A stretch of 64,000 nucleotides of DNA from assembly GCF_002332255.1 (NCBI RefSeq), contig NZ_NRGW01000001.1, positions 1,364,001-1,428,000 on the forward strand, in the 5' to 3' direction. The position numbers and the translations under genes were made by a program. The stretch is from Halomonas sp. JB37. Lineage in GTDB: Bacteria > Pseudomonadota > Gammaproteobacteria > Pseudomonadales > Halomonadaceae. Position 1 is the first letter of the stretch, and the number at the start of each line of letters is the position of its first letter. Below the pieces are notes generated by a model. It was not told the DNA's origin. It saw nothing but the letters and a program-made list of their open reading frames with translations, and did no database searches. This document shows positions 26,863-36,462 of this stretch, one piece after another.

Positions 26863-28383
26863 ATGATCTACGCCAACCCTAGTGACACTGGTTCAGTGGT
26901 GTCATTTGAAAAACGCTACGGCAACTATATCGGCGGTGAGTTTGTCGCCCCGGTGAAAGGCCAGTACTTCGATAATATTAGCCCCGTCAACGGCAAGGTG
27001 TTTTGCGAAATTCCTCGCTCTACTGCAGAAGATATTGATAAAGCGCTTGATGCGGCCCATAAAGCGGCGCCTGCATGGGGGAAAACGTCCGCCCAAGAGC
27101 GCAGTAACATTTTGCTGAAAATCGCCGATCGCATTGAGCAAAATCTTGAAATGCTGGCGGTGGCCGAAACTTGGGATAATGGTAAGGCCGTCCGGGAAAC
27201 GCTCAATGCCGATATTCCTCTGGCCGTTGATCATTTTCGCTACTTTGCAGGCTGTATTCGCGCCCAGGAAGGCTCGGCAGCAGACATTGATGCCAATACT
27301 GTTTCCTATCATTTCCACGAGCCACTAGGCGTTGTAGGGCAAATTATCCCCTGGAACTTCCCAATTCTAATGGCTGTTTGGAAACTGGCGCCCGCACTCG
27401 CCGCAGGTAACTGCGTGGTATTGAAGCCCGCGGAGCAAACGCCTGCGTCGATTTTGAAAGTGGCGGAGTTGATTGGCGACCTGCTGCCCGCCGGTGTGTT
27501 GAACATTGTTAACGGCTTTGGTGCAGAGGCAGGGCAGGCGCTGGCGAGCAGTAAGCGTATCGCTAAAATTGCCTTTACCGGCTCTACCCCCGTTGGCTCT
27601 CATATTCTTAAATGCGCGGCAGAAAATATTATTCCCTCTACCGTAGAGCTGGGCGGCAAGTCACCGAATATTTATTTTGCCGACATCATGAATGCCGAAC
27701 CGACGTTTATTGATAAGGCGGTAGAAGGTCTAGTGCTGGCATTCTTCAACCAAGGCGAAGTGTGTACCTGTCCGTCACGTGCGCTTATCCAAGAGAGTAT
27801 GTACGACGAGTTCATGGCCAAGGTGCTGGAACGCACCAAGCTTATTAAGCGCGGCAATCCGCTGGATACCGATGTACAGGTAGGTGCGCAGGCTTCTCAA
27901 GAGCAGTTCGACAAGATCATGTCGTACATGGATATTGCTCGCGATGAAGGCGCCGAGTTCCTCACCGGCGGTGAGAAAGAAGTTCTTGATGACAGCATCA
28001 ACAGCGGTTACTACATTCAGCCCACGTTGTTGAAAGGCAATAACCAGATGCGCGTCTTCCAAGAAGAGATTTTTGGGCCGGTGGTGGCGGTCACCACGTT
28101 TAAAGATGAAGCAGAGGCGTTAGCGATTGCCAACGATACCGAGTTTGGTCTGGGCGCGGGCGTGTGGAGCCGCGATATTAACGTTGCCTTTCGTATGGGC
28201 CGTGGTATCCAAGCCGGTCGCGTATGGACCAACTGCTACCACCAGTATCCTGCTCACGCGGCTTTCGGTGGCTACAAGAAATCTGGCGTTGGCCGCGAAA
28301 CGCATAAGGTGGCGCTTGAGCACTATCAGCAAACCAAAAACCTGCTGATTAGCTACGATATAAACCCGTTAGGCTTTTTCTAA
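26863..28383 (+). CDS. NAD-dependent aldehyde dehydrogenase (ExaC/AldB-like)
   Basis: It oxidises aldehydes, probably acetaldehyde, to acids with NAD(P)+. The 506 residues match the ExaC/AldB branch, including its typical N-terminus (MIYANP, then [20 protein letters not shown]). Catalytic features are all present: [14 protein letters not shown] for cofactor binding, [11 protein letters not shown], the general base Glu in VELGGKSPN, and the nucleophile Cys in [13 protein letters not shown] chose the ATG at 26863, eight bases after AGGAG, over 26845, which precedes that site. It is a monocistronic unit ended by a strong terminator. An alternative role is a broader aldehyde or betaine-aldehyde oxidation beside the choline carrier. 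Confidence 0.92.
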   Translation: MIYANPSDTGSVVSFEKRYGNYIGGEFVAPVKGQYFDNISPVNGKVFCEIPRSTAEDIDKALDAAHKAAPAWGKTSAQERSNILLKIADRIEQNLEMLAVAETWDNGKAVRETLNADIPLAVDHFRYFAGCIRAQEGSAADIDANTVSYHFHEPLGVVGQIIPWNFPILMAVWKLAPALAAGNCVVLKPAEQTPASILKVAELIGDLLPAGVLNIVNGFGAEAGQALASSKRIAKIAFTGSTPVGSHILKCAAENIIPSTVELGGKSPNIYFADIMNAEPTFIDKAVEGLVLAFFNQGEVCTCPSRALIQESMYDEFMAKVLERTKLIKRGNPLDTDVQVGAQASQEQFDKIMSYMDIARDEGAEFLTGGEKEVLDDSINSGYYIQPTLLKGNNQMRVFQEEIFGPVVAVTTFKDEAEALAIANDTEFGLGAGVWSRDINVAFRMGRGIQAGRVWTNCYHQYPAHAAFGGYKKSGVGRETHKVALEHYQQTKNLLISYDINPLGFF

Positions 28384-28414
28384 CGCTTAGATGCTAGCGA
28401 CGCGCGTATGCGTG

Positions 28415-28449
28415 CAAAAAATCCCGACCATGTGTGGTCGGGATTTTTG
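28415..28449. terminator. Bidirectional terminator between the aldehyde dehydrogenase and BetT-like genes
   Basis: ATCCCGACCA (28421-28430) and TGGTCGGGAT (28435-28444) pair perfectly over a four-base loop. An A-run and a T-run flank them, so it works for both convergent genes. Confidence 0.93.
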
Positions 28450-28460
28450 TTTTGGCTGAC

Positions 28461-30509
28461 TTACATCTGAGAGTCTTCAGGCGGCTCGCCTATCGTGCCG
28501 GGCATCGGTTGTACGTGGCCCATCTGCTTACCCGTCAGGGTAAGGAAATGCAGGTGACGCTCATACTCTGCTACCAAATCGCCAATCACTTGTCCACGGG
28601 TATAGCCGTTAAGGTCTTTATCCTGCCCCCCTTCCGCTAGGTACACGTCCAGGCGAACATAGAAGTCATCATCCGCTTGGATAAAGCTAGGGGTGCGCAT
28701 GCGGTGAGGGCATACTTGGTAGACAAAGCTAGTGGCGTCGCCAAAGTCGACCTGCAACATCAGGTTGGGAAGCGTTTCCCCCTCAATCGCTTCTTCACTT
28801 ACGTTGGCAGTTTGGCCACGGCGCTCAAGCTCCTGAGCAAACTGTGTCATCGCTGGGCGAATTGCATGTTCAATGGTGGCGGCTGCACCGGCGCGATTAG
28901 AGGTGTCAAGGGCGCGGTCTAAGCGTTCTTTCCAATCGCCGCCAGGCGCACTACCGGCAATCATGCGACGTGCATCTGCCTTGCTACCTTCTAATTTCAA
29001 GGCTTTGTACATGCCCACCATCACCGCAAAAATAACCAGTGAGAAGGGCAGTGCGGTGATGACCACGGCGCTTTGCAGTGCATTTAAGCCGCCGGCCATC
29101 AGCAGAGCAATGGTGATCAAACCGATCATGGCTGACCAGAAAATACGCAGCTTCACCGGCGCATCGTGGTTCACGTCGCTCAGAATAGACGTGAAGTTGG
29201 CCAGCACCAGCGCTCCAGAATCCGCTGAGGTAATAAAGAACACAATACCCAGAACGGTGACGACTGCCGCGGTAATGCCGACATAAGGGAAGTACTCAAG
29301 CAGCGTGTAGATCGTGGTTTGCGGGGTGTTGAGCGCCTGCTCACCTAGCTCGACAACGCCTTGATTAGCGACCAGTTCTATACCGCTATTCCCGAATATC
29401 GACATCCAAACCATCATAAAGGCGAGGGGGATAAACAGTGCACCGGCGACGAACTCACGAATAGTACGGCCACGGGAAATACGTGCCAGGAATAGGCCCA
29501 CGAACGGGGTCCAGGCAATCCACCAGCCCCAGAAGAAAATCGTCCACCACATTTTCCACTCTTGAGCCCCCTCGTCGGCGAAGGCGTAAGTGTCAAAGCT
29601 GGCACCTACAAAGCCCGATAGATAATCGCCAGCGTTGTTGACCACTTTATCCAGCAACATCAGCGTGTCCCCTGAGAAGAGTACAAACAGCAACAGCGCC
29701 AATGCCAGTAACATATTAAACTCTGACAGCCGGCGAATGCCTTTCTCAACGCCTGTAACCACGGAAATCGTCGCTAATATGACCACCAAGACAATCAAGA
29801 TCACCTGCACGGTGAGGTTTTCCGGCACCCCGAACATGTAGGTGAGGCCGTAGTTAAGCTGTATTACCCCAATCCCGAGGCTCGTAGCAATGCCGAAGAC
29901 GGTGGAGATCACTGCGGTAATATCCACCGCGTTGCCAATCGGGCCGTGGATACGTTTGCCTAGGATCGGATAGAGCGCACTACGGATCGCCAGCGGCAAG
30001 CGATGGCGGTAGCTGAAGTAGGCCAGCGCCATACCCATCAACACGTACAGCCCCCAGCCGGAGAGCCCCCAGTGCAGATAGGTTTGAACGACGGCGTTAC
30101 GCATCGCTGCTTGGCTTTCCGGGGTTAAATCCGGTGGTGCCAAATAGTGGGCGACAGGCTCGGCAACGCTGAAGAACAGCAGGTCAATGCCGATCCCTGC
30201 AGCAAACAGCATGGCCGACCAAGAGAGTAGTGAAAATTCTGGTCGTGAGTGGTCAGGCCCCAGGCGAATACTGCCAAAGCGCGACATACCAATAGCCACC
30301 ACAAATACCAAATAGGCCACTATGGCCAGCATGTAATACCAGCCAAACGTTTTGCTTACCCAGGCGAGTCCGGCATCAAAGAAGGCGCCAGCTTGCTCGG
30401 TGAATAACATGGTAAGCACCAGAAAGATCAGGATGCCAGCCACACTGCCGTGAAAAACGACGGGATTGAGGCGGTCTCGGGAGGGATGAATAGGGTTGTC
30501 TTTCGCCAT
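28461..30509 (-). CDS. betT: BCCT-family high-affinity choline/betaine transporter (BetT-like)
   Basis: An inner-membrane carrier with 12 membrane segments, 682 residues in all. The last 170 or so form the cytoplasmic osmosensory domain typical of BetT. Family motifs are GIGIDLLFFSVAEPV, YLHWGLSGWGLYVLMGMALAY and the signature WWIAWTPFVGLFLARISRGRTIREF. BetT proteins take up choline, powered by protons, as precursor of the osmoprotectant betaine. The neighbouring aldehyde dehydrogenase is convergent, so not in the same operon. A 26-base palindrome with TGAACGTTCA lies in the promoter and resembles a BetI-type operator. No betIBA genes are in the window. Confidence 0.9.
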   Translation of the reverse strand: MAKDNPIHPSRDRLNPVVFHGSVAGILIFLVLTMLFTEQAGAFFDAGLAWVSKTFGWYYMLAIVAYLVFVVAIGMSRFGSIRLGPDHSRPEFSLLSWSAMLFAAGIGIDLLFFSVAEPVAHYLAPPDLTPESQAAMRNAVVQTYLHWGLSGWGLYVLMGMALAYFSYRHRLPLAIRSALYPILGKRIHGPIGNAVDITAVISTVFGIATSLGIGVIQLNYGLTYMFGVPENLTVQVILIVLVVILATISVVTGVEKGIRRLSEFNMLLALALLLFVLFSGDTLMLLDKVVNNAGDYLSGFVGASFDTYAFADEGAQEWKMWWTIFFWGWWIAWTPFVGLFLARISRGRTIREFVAGALFIPLAFMMVWMSIFGNSGIELVANQGVVELGEQALNTPQTTIYTLLEYFPYVGITAAVVTVLGIVFFITSADSGALVLANFTSILSDVNHDAPVKLRIFWSAMIGLITIALLMAGGLNALQSAVVITALPFSLVIFAVMVGMYKALKLEGSKADARRMIAGSAPGGDWKERLDRALDTSNRAGAAATIEHAIRPAMTQFAQELERRGQTANVSEEAIEGETLPNLMLQVDFGDATSFVYQVCPHRMRTPSFIQADDDFYVRLDVYLAEGGQDKDLNGYTRGQVIGDLVAEYERHLHFLTLTGKQMGHVQPMPGTIGEPPEDSQM

Positions 30510-30550
30510 GCAGGCGTACTCCTGTGGTTGAAAGGTGGAGGTAATATTTT

Positions 30551-30576
30551 ATTTTGAATGAACGTTCAAATAAAAT
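30551..30576. promoter_or_regulatory. Candidate TetR-type (BetI-like) operator upstream of the BetT-like gene
   Basis: The palindromic core TGAACGTTCA (30559-30568) is flanked by matching ATTTT and AAAAT arms. It lies 42-67 bases upstream of the start codon. BetI sites are centred on a similar GAACGTTC core, from memory of the family; this link is an inference. Confidence 0.55.
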
Positions 30577-30656
30577 ACGTGAATAACTGCTACCCTTCAA
30601 GTTTACGAGTGCCTGAAACTGCTTGAGTTAGTGCGGATTGGGTAACTTGCAGACGT

Positions 30657-30684
30657 GAAAACGCCCGGAAAACCGGGCGTTTTC
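30657..30684 (-). terminator. Rho-independent terminator of the Spy-like gene
   Basis: GAAAACGCCCGG (30657-30668) and CCGGGCGTTTTC (30673-30684) form a perfect 12-base stem with a tetraloop. It is 26 bases past the stop codon of the minus-strand gene; on that strand the stem ends in TTTTC. Confidence 0.85.
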
Positions 30685-30709
30685 AAGAAAGTAGCTACGC
30701 GGCGAATGT

Positions 30710-31120
30710 TTATTCGCTATCGGCACGTTCGTCGCTATTATCGTGGTGGCCGCGTTTGCCCCGATGTTCTTCATGCGCTTCACGCATGGCGTTGTGAAGT
30801 GCTTCTTGCTCTTCTTCGGTGAGAATGCCAGCGACTCGCTCTTTATGCTCTTCACGCAGCGCATGTATTGCTTCGCGATGTTCAGCGTGTGCTTCATTGA
30901 GCTCAGCCTGCTTATCAGCTGAGATTTCGGCGCGCTGATACACCTCTTGGCGACGCTCTTCCATACGTTCTTCCATGCGCTGACGATCAGCACCGGAAGC
31001 CTCATGGTCACCGTGGCTGTCTGCTTGGGCCGTTAATGTGATCGATGCTAACGCAGCAGCGAGTAAGGCCGGGGCAAACAGTTGGCGAATTGACATTTTC
31101 TGAGTACCTGAAATGTTCAT
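30710..31120 (-). CDS. Small charged periplasmic helical protein, Spy/CpxP-like
   Basis: A 136-residue protein with a signal peptide (SIRQLFAPALLAAALASITLTAQA) and a mature part rich in Glu, Arg, His and Ala that is predicted wholly helical. GILTEEEQEALHNAMREAHEEH resembles the LTxxQ-type repeat of Spy and CpxP chaperones, and the His-rich tail (RGHHDN) could bind metal. AGGAG lies seven bases before the ATG at 31120, so the longer start is preferred over the ATG at 31096. It is monocistronic with its own terminator. The Spy/CpxP relation is inferred from architecture; function is unknown. Confidence 0.68.
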   Translation of the reverse strand: MNISGTQKMSIRQLFAPALLAAALASITLTAQADSHGDHEASGADRQRMEERMEERRQEVYQRAEISADKQAELNEAHAEHREAIHALREEHKERVAGILTEEEQEALHNAMREAHEEHRGKRGHHDNSDERADSE

Positions 31121-31283
31121 AGCATCTCTCCTGGTAAGTTGACGATGTCATTATCGCTAGGTGCAGTGCAAACTGCTTGCAGTTAGTGTGCAACAATCAT
31201 GGTCTTATTGGCTTGCTGCAGATCGTAGCTAAGGGTAGTTCGTCAATAGTAGACAGGGACGCTATTCATTAAGGAGAAACATA

Positions 31284-32240
31284 ATGTCGCGAATCGAGCT
31301 ATCTCGCGTGTGGCAGCCGCGCTGCGCGTTCACCACTTTGCGCCGAGTAACCGGATTGGGTGCTCTTGCTTTGATGCTGAGTGGCTGTAGCGCCGCTCAG
31401 CATGTGGGCCAAAATGAGTCCGCGGTTAAGAGTGGTACGTTGCATGAACCCCAGCCCTTTACGCGCTTGGCGCCACGGATCTACACGCCTGATGATTGGC
31501 CGCAGGCGCTAAAGGCCGATGTCTATTTGCCTGATGGGTCGACTAGCGCCCTACGCCCTGCTGCCTTATTGGTTCACGGTGGAGGCTGGCGAAACCGTAC
31601 GCCAGAAGACATGCAGAGCATTGCTGAACAGTTGGCAGGGCAAGGCTACGTGGCGGTTAACATTGAGCATCGGTTTGTGCCTGAGTATCGCTTTCCTACC
31701 CAGCTGCATGATTTGCAGCAGGCAATGGCGTGGATCCATGCCAATGCTGAAGAGTGGCAGGTAGATACTAATCGCATCGTAGGCGTTGGATATTCATCTG
31801 GGGCGCACTTGGTGAGCCTGCTGGCACTGGCTGGCGTCGAAGGGCCGCTGGCCGAGCCTTACGGCGGCGAGCAGAGCCGACTAGCGGCGGTGTTGGCGGG
31901 TGGGTTGCCAAGTGATCTGCTTAAATTCGATGACGGGCCCTTAGTGGTCGACTTTATCGGCGGTACGCGAGCCGAAGAAACCGAGGCATATCGCTTGGCG
32001 TCGCCCATTTACCATATTACCCCGCAGTCTCCGCCGTTTTTTATATTCCACGGCAAGTGGGATCGCCTCGTGCCGGTAGACCATGCCACAGACTTCTATC
32101 AAGCGCTGCAGGATAACAACGTCGAGAGCGAGCTTTATCTGCAAAGCTTTAAAGGCCATATAGCCAGCTTCTTACTGCGTGGTGGCGCTATTGATGCAGG
32201 CATTAAGTTTCTTAATCGTCAGGTATTCACTGCGGATTAG
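31284..32240 (+). CDS. Alpha/beta-hydrolase esterase, lipoprotein
   Basis: A 318-residue predicted carboxylesterase anchored as a lipoprotein: the signal sequence ends in the lipobox LSGC at about residues 33-36. The BD-FAE/hormone-sensitive-lipase type fold shows AALLVHGGGWRN (oxyanion HGGG), the nucleophile Ser in VGYSSGAHL, the acid Asp in GKWDRLVPVDHA and the His in KGHIASF. AAGGAG precedes the ATG by seven bases. It is divergent from the Spy-like gene and precedes the TctCBA operon by about 120 bases. The substrate is unknown; release of a carboxylic acid for the transporter next door is conceivable but unproven. Confidence 0.85.
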   Translation: MSRIELSRVWQPRCAFTTLRRVTGLGALALMLSGCSAAQHVGQNESAVKSGTLHEPQPFTRLAPRIYTPDDWPQALKADVYLPDGSTSALRPAALLVHGGGWRNRTPEDMQSIAEQLAGQGYVAVNIEHRFVPEYRFPTQLHDLQQAMAWIHANAEEWQVDTNRIVGVGYSSGAHLVSLLALAGVEGPLAEPYGGEQSRLAAVLAGGLPSDLLKFDDGPLVVDFIGGTRAEETEAYRLASPIYHITPQSPPFFIFHGKWDRLVPVDHATDFYQALQDNNVESELYLQSFKGHIASFLLRGGAIDAGIKFLNRQVFTAD

Positions 32241-32362
32241 ACTTTAGTTGCGTTCTTGCTGCATGCAAGGCTGGTGACAGTTTCGTGGGTTAGCGTCTTA
32301 GGCTTACAGGTCAATACCTGTTTATACGGTTAAATAATCTTATAAAAAAGAGAGAGCCCGCT

Positions 32363-33376
32363 ATGCCTAACACTTATCGCGCTTCACTATCGCTTACGAT
32401 GAAATCCTTGCTGGTTGGAGCAACAGCTACCATTGCTGCACTGGCCATTGCACTACCTGCCGCGGCTGAAGACTTTCCCTCTCGCCCGCTCAATATGGTG
32501 GTGGGATTCGGTACCGGGGGAAGTGCCGATCGCCTTGCCCGCATTATGTCTGGGCCTCTCTCAGAAGAGATAGGTGTGCCGATACAAGTCACCAATCGTC
32601 CTGGTGCGGGAACGCAAGTTGCTTCTAACTACGTTCTGAACGTTCCTGATGACGGTTACACGGTTTACGCCTCAACGTTCGCGCCTTACTTAACTAACTC
32701 TATTCTGATCGGAGGCGCTGAATTTAGTGTCGATGATTTCTCTTATATCAACTTTCAGTGGTTCGATTTAGACATTATTGCAGCGAATAAAGACAGTGGT
32801 TATGAAGACCTGCCTAGCTTGCTTGAGGCAATCCGAGAGGAAAAAGGACAGGTACGTGGCGCGGTCGTTCAGGGTTCTGCTGGCCACTTGATGGTGCGTT
32901 TGTTGCTTGACGAAGCGGGCATACCGCAAGAAAACCTGAACTTAGTGACCTATAACAGCGGTGGTGAAGCACGCTCAGCCGTTGCAGGAGGGCAAGTTGA
33001 CTTTGTCTCTATTAGCGCTCAGGGCAGTGAGGGTATCCGAGAGTTTCTTACTCCGTTGGCAATTGTGAGTGATGAGCGCATTGATCAGTGGGATGCCCAG
33101 CCTATCAATGAAGCATTGGCGCCCATGGATATTGAAGTGCCTATTCTGCAGGGATCTATGCGTGGCTTTGCAGTGACTAGTGAAATGGAACGTCAACACC
33201 CTGAACGTTTTGAAAAACTGTCTTCAGCTATTCAAAGTGCTCTGGCTCGTAAAGATGTACAAGAACAGCTTGAGAGCAATGAAATGGGCGGTATTTGGGT
33301 TGGCCCAGAGCGTTCCAATGAATTGATGCGCGAAAACTATCAAGTGTTCGAACAATACGCCCACCTGCTTAACTGA
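32363..33376 (+). CDS. tctC: Tripartite tricarboxylate transporter substrate-binding protein (TctC/Bug)
   Basis: The periplasmic binding component of a TTT system. A signal peptide ends near PAAAED. Bug-family features follow: FPSRPLNMVVGFGTGGSADRLARIM, VTNRPGAGTQVASNYV, and the later YNSGGEARSAVAGGQVDF. At 337 residues it has the usual size. It is first gene of the tctCBA-abrB unit. The ligand is probably a di- or tricarboxylate, but Bug proteins vary widely. Confidence 0.92.
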   Translation: MPNTYRASLSLTMKSLLVGATATIAALAIALPAAAEDFPSRPLNMVVGFGTGGSADRLARIMSGPLSEEIGVPIQVTNRPGAGTQVASNYVLNVPDDGYTVYASTFAPYLTNSILIGGAEFSVDDFSYINFQWFDLDIIAANKDSGYEDLPSLLEAIREEKGQVRGAVVQGSAGHLMVRLLLDEAGIPQENLNLVTYNSGGEARSAVAGGQVDFVSISAQGSEGIREFLTPLAIVSDERIDQWDAQPINEALAPMDIEVPILQGSMRGFAVTSEMERQHPERFEKLSSAIQSALARKDVQEQLESNEMGGIWVGPERSNELMRENYQVFEQYAHLLN

Positions 33377-33415
33377 TTTTTCCAAGCTAATTTTTCTAAC
33401 TGGCCCTTCCATGAT

Positions 33416-33447
33416 TGCTGGCTCTTCAAGTTAATGAAGAGCCAGCA
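33416..33447 (+). terminator. Intercistronic hairpin between tctC and tctB
   Basis: A perfect 12-base stem (33416-33427 with 33436-33447) and an eight-base AT-rich loop end just before the GGAG ribosome-binding site of tctB. There is no U-run, so it is more likely an attenuator or mRNA-stability element than a full stop. Confidence 0.75.
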
Positions 33448-33459
33448 TGGAGTTTTACC

Positions 33460-33909
33460 ATGTCTGAATATAAACGCGACTATGGGGACTTTTTAGTTCT
33501 CATGGGCCTGGGTGCTTTTACATTGTGGTATTTATTAGACGCCATTAGTGTATCTGCTACTCCGCAGAATCTGCTGCTGATTCTACCGCTTGCCATTATT
33601 GTACTCGTTATAATTGCGCTTGAATTGATCCTCCGGATAAAGCATGGCTCGCTATTCCAGGGCTCTGAAGAAGAGCCACTGCACCGTACATTACCTGTTG
33701 TAGGGCTATTTGCCGCTTATGTCCTATCGCTTGAAACCCTAGGCTTTGATATTGCTACGGTGATCTTCCTGGCGCTCTTTTTGATACTTAAAGGTGAACG
33801 TAATTGGCTGCTATTAAGTGGTTATAGCGTTGCTTTTGGGCTTAGTGTCGCGTTCTTCTTCTCGCAGATGCTGCCGTATCCCATGACGCTACTACTACTA
33901 CCGAGCTGA
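33460..33909 (+). CDS. tctB: TTT transporter small membrane subunit (TctB)
   Basis: A 149-residue membrane protein with four hydrophobic segments, as expected for TctB, including FLVLMGLGAFTLWYLLDAI and a closing MLPYPMTLLLLP. I placed the start at the ATG at 33460 with GGAG eight bases upstream; the frame runs back to 33415 but would begin inside the intercistronic hairpin. It is nine bases from tctA. TctB sequences are poorly conserved, so the call rests on size, topology and position. Confidence 0.88.
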   Translation: MSEYKRDYGDFLVLMGLGAFTLWYLLDAISVSATPQNLLLILPLAIIVLVIIALELILRIKHGSLFQGSEEEPLHRTLPVVGLFAAYVLSLETLGFDIATVIFLALFLILKGERNWLLLSGYSVAFGLSVAFFFSQMLPYPMTLLLLPS

Positions 33910-33918
33910 GGAAAAAAT

Positions 33919-35427
33919 ATGATTGATTTTGGCGCGATTGGGCAGGGTTTAGATCTGCTTTTTTCCAGCTTTGGCCCTTGGTTGGTGGTAGTGCCTGGGA
34001 TCGTACTAGGACTGATTTTCGGGGCTACTCCAGGTCTGCAAATTTCTATGGCCATGGCTATTTTCTTGCCCATGACGATGTATATGGATTTTATCCAAGC
34101 CATGCTGTTTCTTACCGCTATTTTTACAGGCGGTTCTTTTGGTGCCGGTATCCCTGCGATTTTAATGAATATACCCGGTACATCTTCAGCCATTGCCACT
34201 GCTTTTGATGGTTATCCTATGGCGCGGAAGGGGCAGCATAATCAGGCGCTAGGTATCGCATTAGCCTCATCGGTGATTGGCGCCCTGATGGGCTACGTTG
34301 TGCTTTTCTTCATGATCCAGCCTCTTTCCTACATGGTGTTGAGACTAGGCCCTGCAGAGATGTTCGTGGTTATCCTTTGGGGCATGACACTCATTGCTAG
34401 CTTGAAAGGTGAACAGGTTTTAAAAGGCTTAATAGCCGGATTTATAGGCCTCCTGGTAGGCACTATAGGGTTTAGTGAAATAGGTTTAGCACGTGGCACG
34501 ATGGGGCAAACTTATCTTTTAGATGGCGTACCGGTTATACCGGCGATGATGGGTATGTTTGCTGCTTCTGAGCTGTTCAAACTAGCCAACAAAGGTTTCA
34601 TCGTAGAATCTGCTGATGCCCGCAAGGTGAAAATTAGTGAAATCTTCGAAGGTTGCAAGATGGCGATGCGGTATCCGGTGGTTATGATTCGCGGGGGCTT
34701 GATTGGTGTGTTAGTGGGTGCAGTGCCTGGCGTCGGTTCATCGGTTTCTAACTTGCTCTCTTACATAGAAACAAAGCGGCGAGATCGTGACCCTGATTCC
34801 TTTGGAAAAGGTAACCCAAAGGGCGTCGTAGCGTCAGAAGCGGCAAATAGCAGTTCCGAAGGTGGCTCAATGGCAACGCTGCTAGCGTTAGGCATTCCCG
34901 GTGGCGGTGCCACAGCGGTTATGTTGGCGGCATTTGCCATGCATAACATTACCGGTGGTCCGCAGTTTATTCGTCAACAGACGGACGTAGTTTACGCGAT
35001 CATTTTCGCCAATTTTGCCCAAGTATTTTTATTGGTGATCATCGGGCTGCTGTTTATTCCCTTGCTGGCTAATATCGTCAAAGTTCCCATGCGATTTTTA
35101 ATTCCATCGGTTTTAGTGCTGGCCGTTATGGGCTCGTTCGGACTAACCGGAAATATGACAGGTCCGGCCACTGTACTTATTTTTGCCGTTATTGGCTGGA
35201 TCTTCCGTCACTACGGCTACTCGGTACCCGCGGCTGTGATTGGCATGCTACTCGGCTCTTTGGCCGAAAAGTCGCTACTCCACTCCTACCAAATCAGCGG
35301 GGGGGACATTATGTATGTGTTTGAGCGTCCGGTGACACTAGCTATCTTTGCATTGCTGCTAGTCTCTTTGTTTAGCCAGCCATTGATGAAAAAGCTTAAA
35401 GCTCGCCAAGAGGCTGCCCAACTATGA
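33919..35427 (+). CDS. tctA: TTT transporter large membrane subunit (TctA)
   Basis: A 502-residue, roughly 12-helix permease subunit. The TctA signatures are plain: GLIFGATPGLQISMAMAIFLPMT near the N-terminus, GIPAILMNIPGTSSAIATAFDGYPMARKG, and the second-half mirror LIGVLVGAVPGVGSSVSN with GIPGGGATAVMLAAFAMH. It is preceded by AGGA and directly follows tctB. It moves the acid bound by TctC with a cation gradient. Confidence 0.95.
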   Translation: MIDFGAIGQGLDLLFSSFGPWLVVVPGIVLGLIFGATPGLQISMAMAIFLPMTMYMDFIQAMLFLTAIFTGGSFGAGIPAILMNIPGTSSAIATAFDGYPMARKGQHNQALGIALASSVIGALMGYVVLFFMIQPLSYMVLRLGPAEMFVVILWGMTLIASLKGEQVLKGLIAGFIGLLVGTIGFSEIGLARGTMGQTYLLDGVPVIPAMMGMFAASELFKLANKGFIVESADARKVKISEIFEGCKMAMRYPVVMIRGGLIGVLVGAVPGVGSSVSNLLSYIETKRRDRDPDSFGKGNPKGVVASEAANSSSEGGSMATLLALGIPGGGATAVMLAAFAMHNITGGPQFIRQQTDVVYAIIFANFAQVFLLVIIGLLFIPLLANIVKVPMRFLIPSVLVLAVMGSFGLTGNMTGPATVLIFAVIGWIFRHYGYSVPAAVIGMLLGSLAEKSLLHSYQISGGDIMYVFERPVTLAIFALLLVSLFSQPLMKKLKARQEAAQL

Positions 35428-35448
35428 TTCCTGAGTTCAGGATTTGAA

Positions 35449-36462
35449 ATGTTGAAACGCACTGGTATTACCGTTGGCTTGGGATTTTTGGGTGGCTGGC
35501 TTGCCACCCTTTTATCGTTGCCTTTGGCATGGATGCTGGGCCCTCTTTTTATGGTGCTGTGCTTATCACTGATGGGCGTGAATACTGGCATCGATAAGCG
35601 CTTACACCGCACGGCCATTGCACTGCTAGGGCTTTTTATTGGTAGCCGTATTCAGGCTGACGAATTGTTAGGATTAGTACTTTGGTATCCCAGCGTACTG
35701 GCCATGTTGGTATACATGGCGCTGATGTTATTCGGCGGTTACTGGATTTTTAATCACGCCAACGTAGGGCGTATGAACGCCATGTTTTGCGCTTATCCGG
35801 GGAGCATGAATTCAGCGTTGGTGCTGGCCGAACGGGCTAACGGTGATTTGCGCTGGATCGCTATCTCGCACTCTCTGCGTCTAGTGACTGTGGTTTCGGG
35901 AGCTGCGATAGTGGCAAGTTTTTTTGTCGACGATGTTACGCTACGCAGTTCGACTTCTTCCTTCACCATCATGGATGGTTTGCCGCTGGTGTTGGCAACG
36001 CTATGTTGGTGGCTGGGGCGTTTATTGAAGATTCCCTTGCCTGAGTTTCTTGGGCCAATGGCGGCAGGTGCCATTGTTGCAAACCTTGGGTTCGATTACT
36101 CGCTACCTACTTGGATCGTGCTAACGGCATTTCTGGTATTAGGAGCGTCGGTGGGTGCGCGCTTTTCGGGAACTCAGTGGTCACAGGTGATCAGCATGGG
36201 CCGTTATGGCATTGCGTTTGCCCTATTTGCACTGTTGGTTGCTGCGCTAATGGCATGGCTAGTATCCAGTTTCACGCACCTCTCATTTTTGGCAGTACTG
36301 CTTGCGTTGATTCCCGGTGGGGTAGGCGAAATGGCGGTTATAGCAATGGTGTTAGATATAGATCCAGTATATGTAGTTTCTCATCATATACTGCGTCTAC
36401 TGCTACTAATATTTATGACCCCTCTAATGATACGCATAGCCAATGGGTCGGCTAAGCAATAG
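35449..36462 (+). CDS. AbrB-family (ammonia monooxygenase-like annotated) membrane protein
   Basis: A 337-residue inner-membrane protein with two repeats, each containing the family pattern around GWLATLLSLPLAWMLGPLF and LPEFLGPMAAGAIVANLG, and about ten helices. Members are named after E. coli AbrB, a regulator of aidB, and are often mislabelled ammonia monooxygenase; their real role is likely transport. Only 21 bases separate it from tctA, so it probably belongs to the same operon and may assist uptake or export. Its 3' end overlaps the convergent kinase gene by 11 bases. Confidence 0.82.
   Translation: MLKRTGITVGLGFLGGWLATLLSLPLAWMLGPLFMVLCLSLMGVNTGIDKRLHRTAIALLGLFIGSRIQADELLGLVLWYPSVLAMLVYMALMLFGGYWIFNHANVGRMNAMFCAYPGSMNSALVLAERANGDLRWIAISHSLRLVTVVSGAAIVASFFVDDVTLRSSTSSFTIMDGLPLVLATLCWWLGRLLKIPLPEFLGPMAAGAIVANLGFDYSLPTWIVLTAFLVLGASVGARFSGTQWSQVISMGRYGIAFALFALLVAALMAWLVSSFTHLSFLAVLLALIPGGVGEMAVIAMVLDIDPVYVVSHHILRLLLLIFMTPLMIRIANGSAKQ

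Noticed and set aside
35449..36462. Ammonia monooxygenase
   Set aside because: This name is a common mislabel for AbrB-family proteins; the sequence is a membrane protein with no copper-site or AmoA features.
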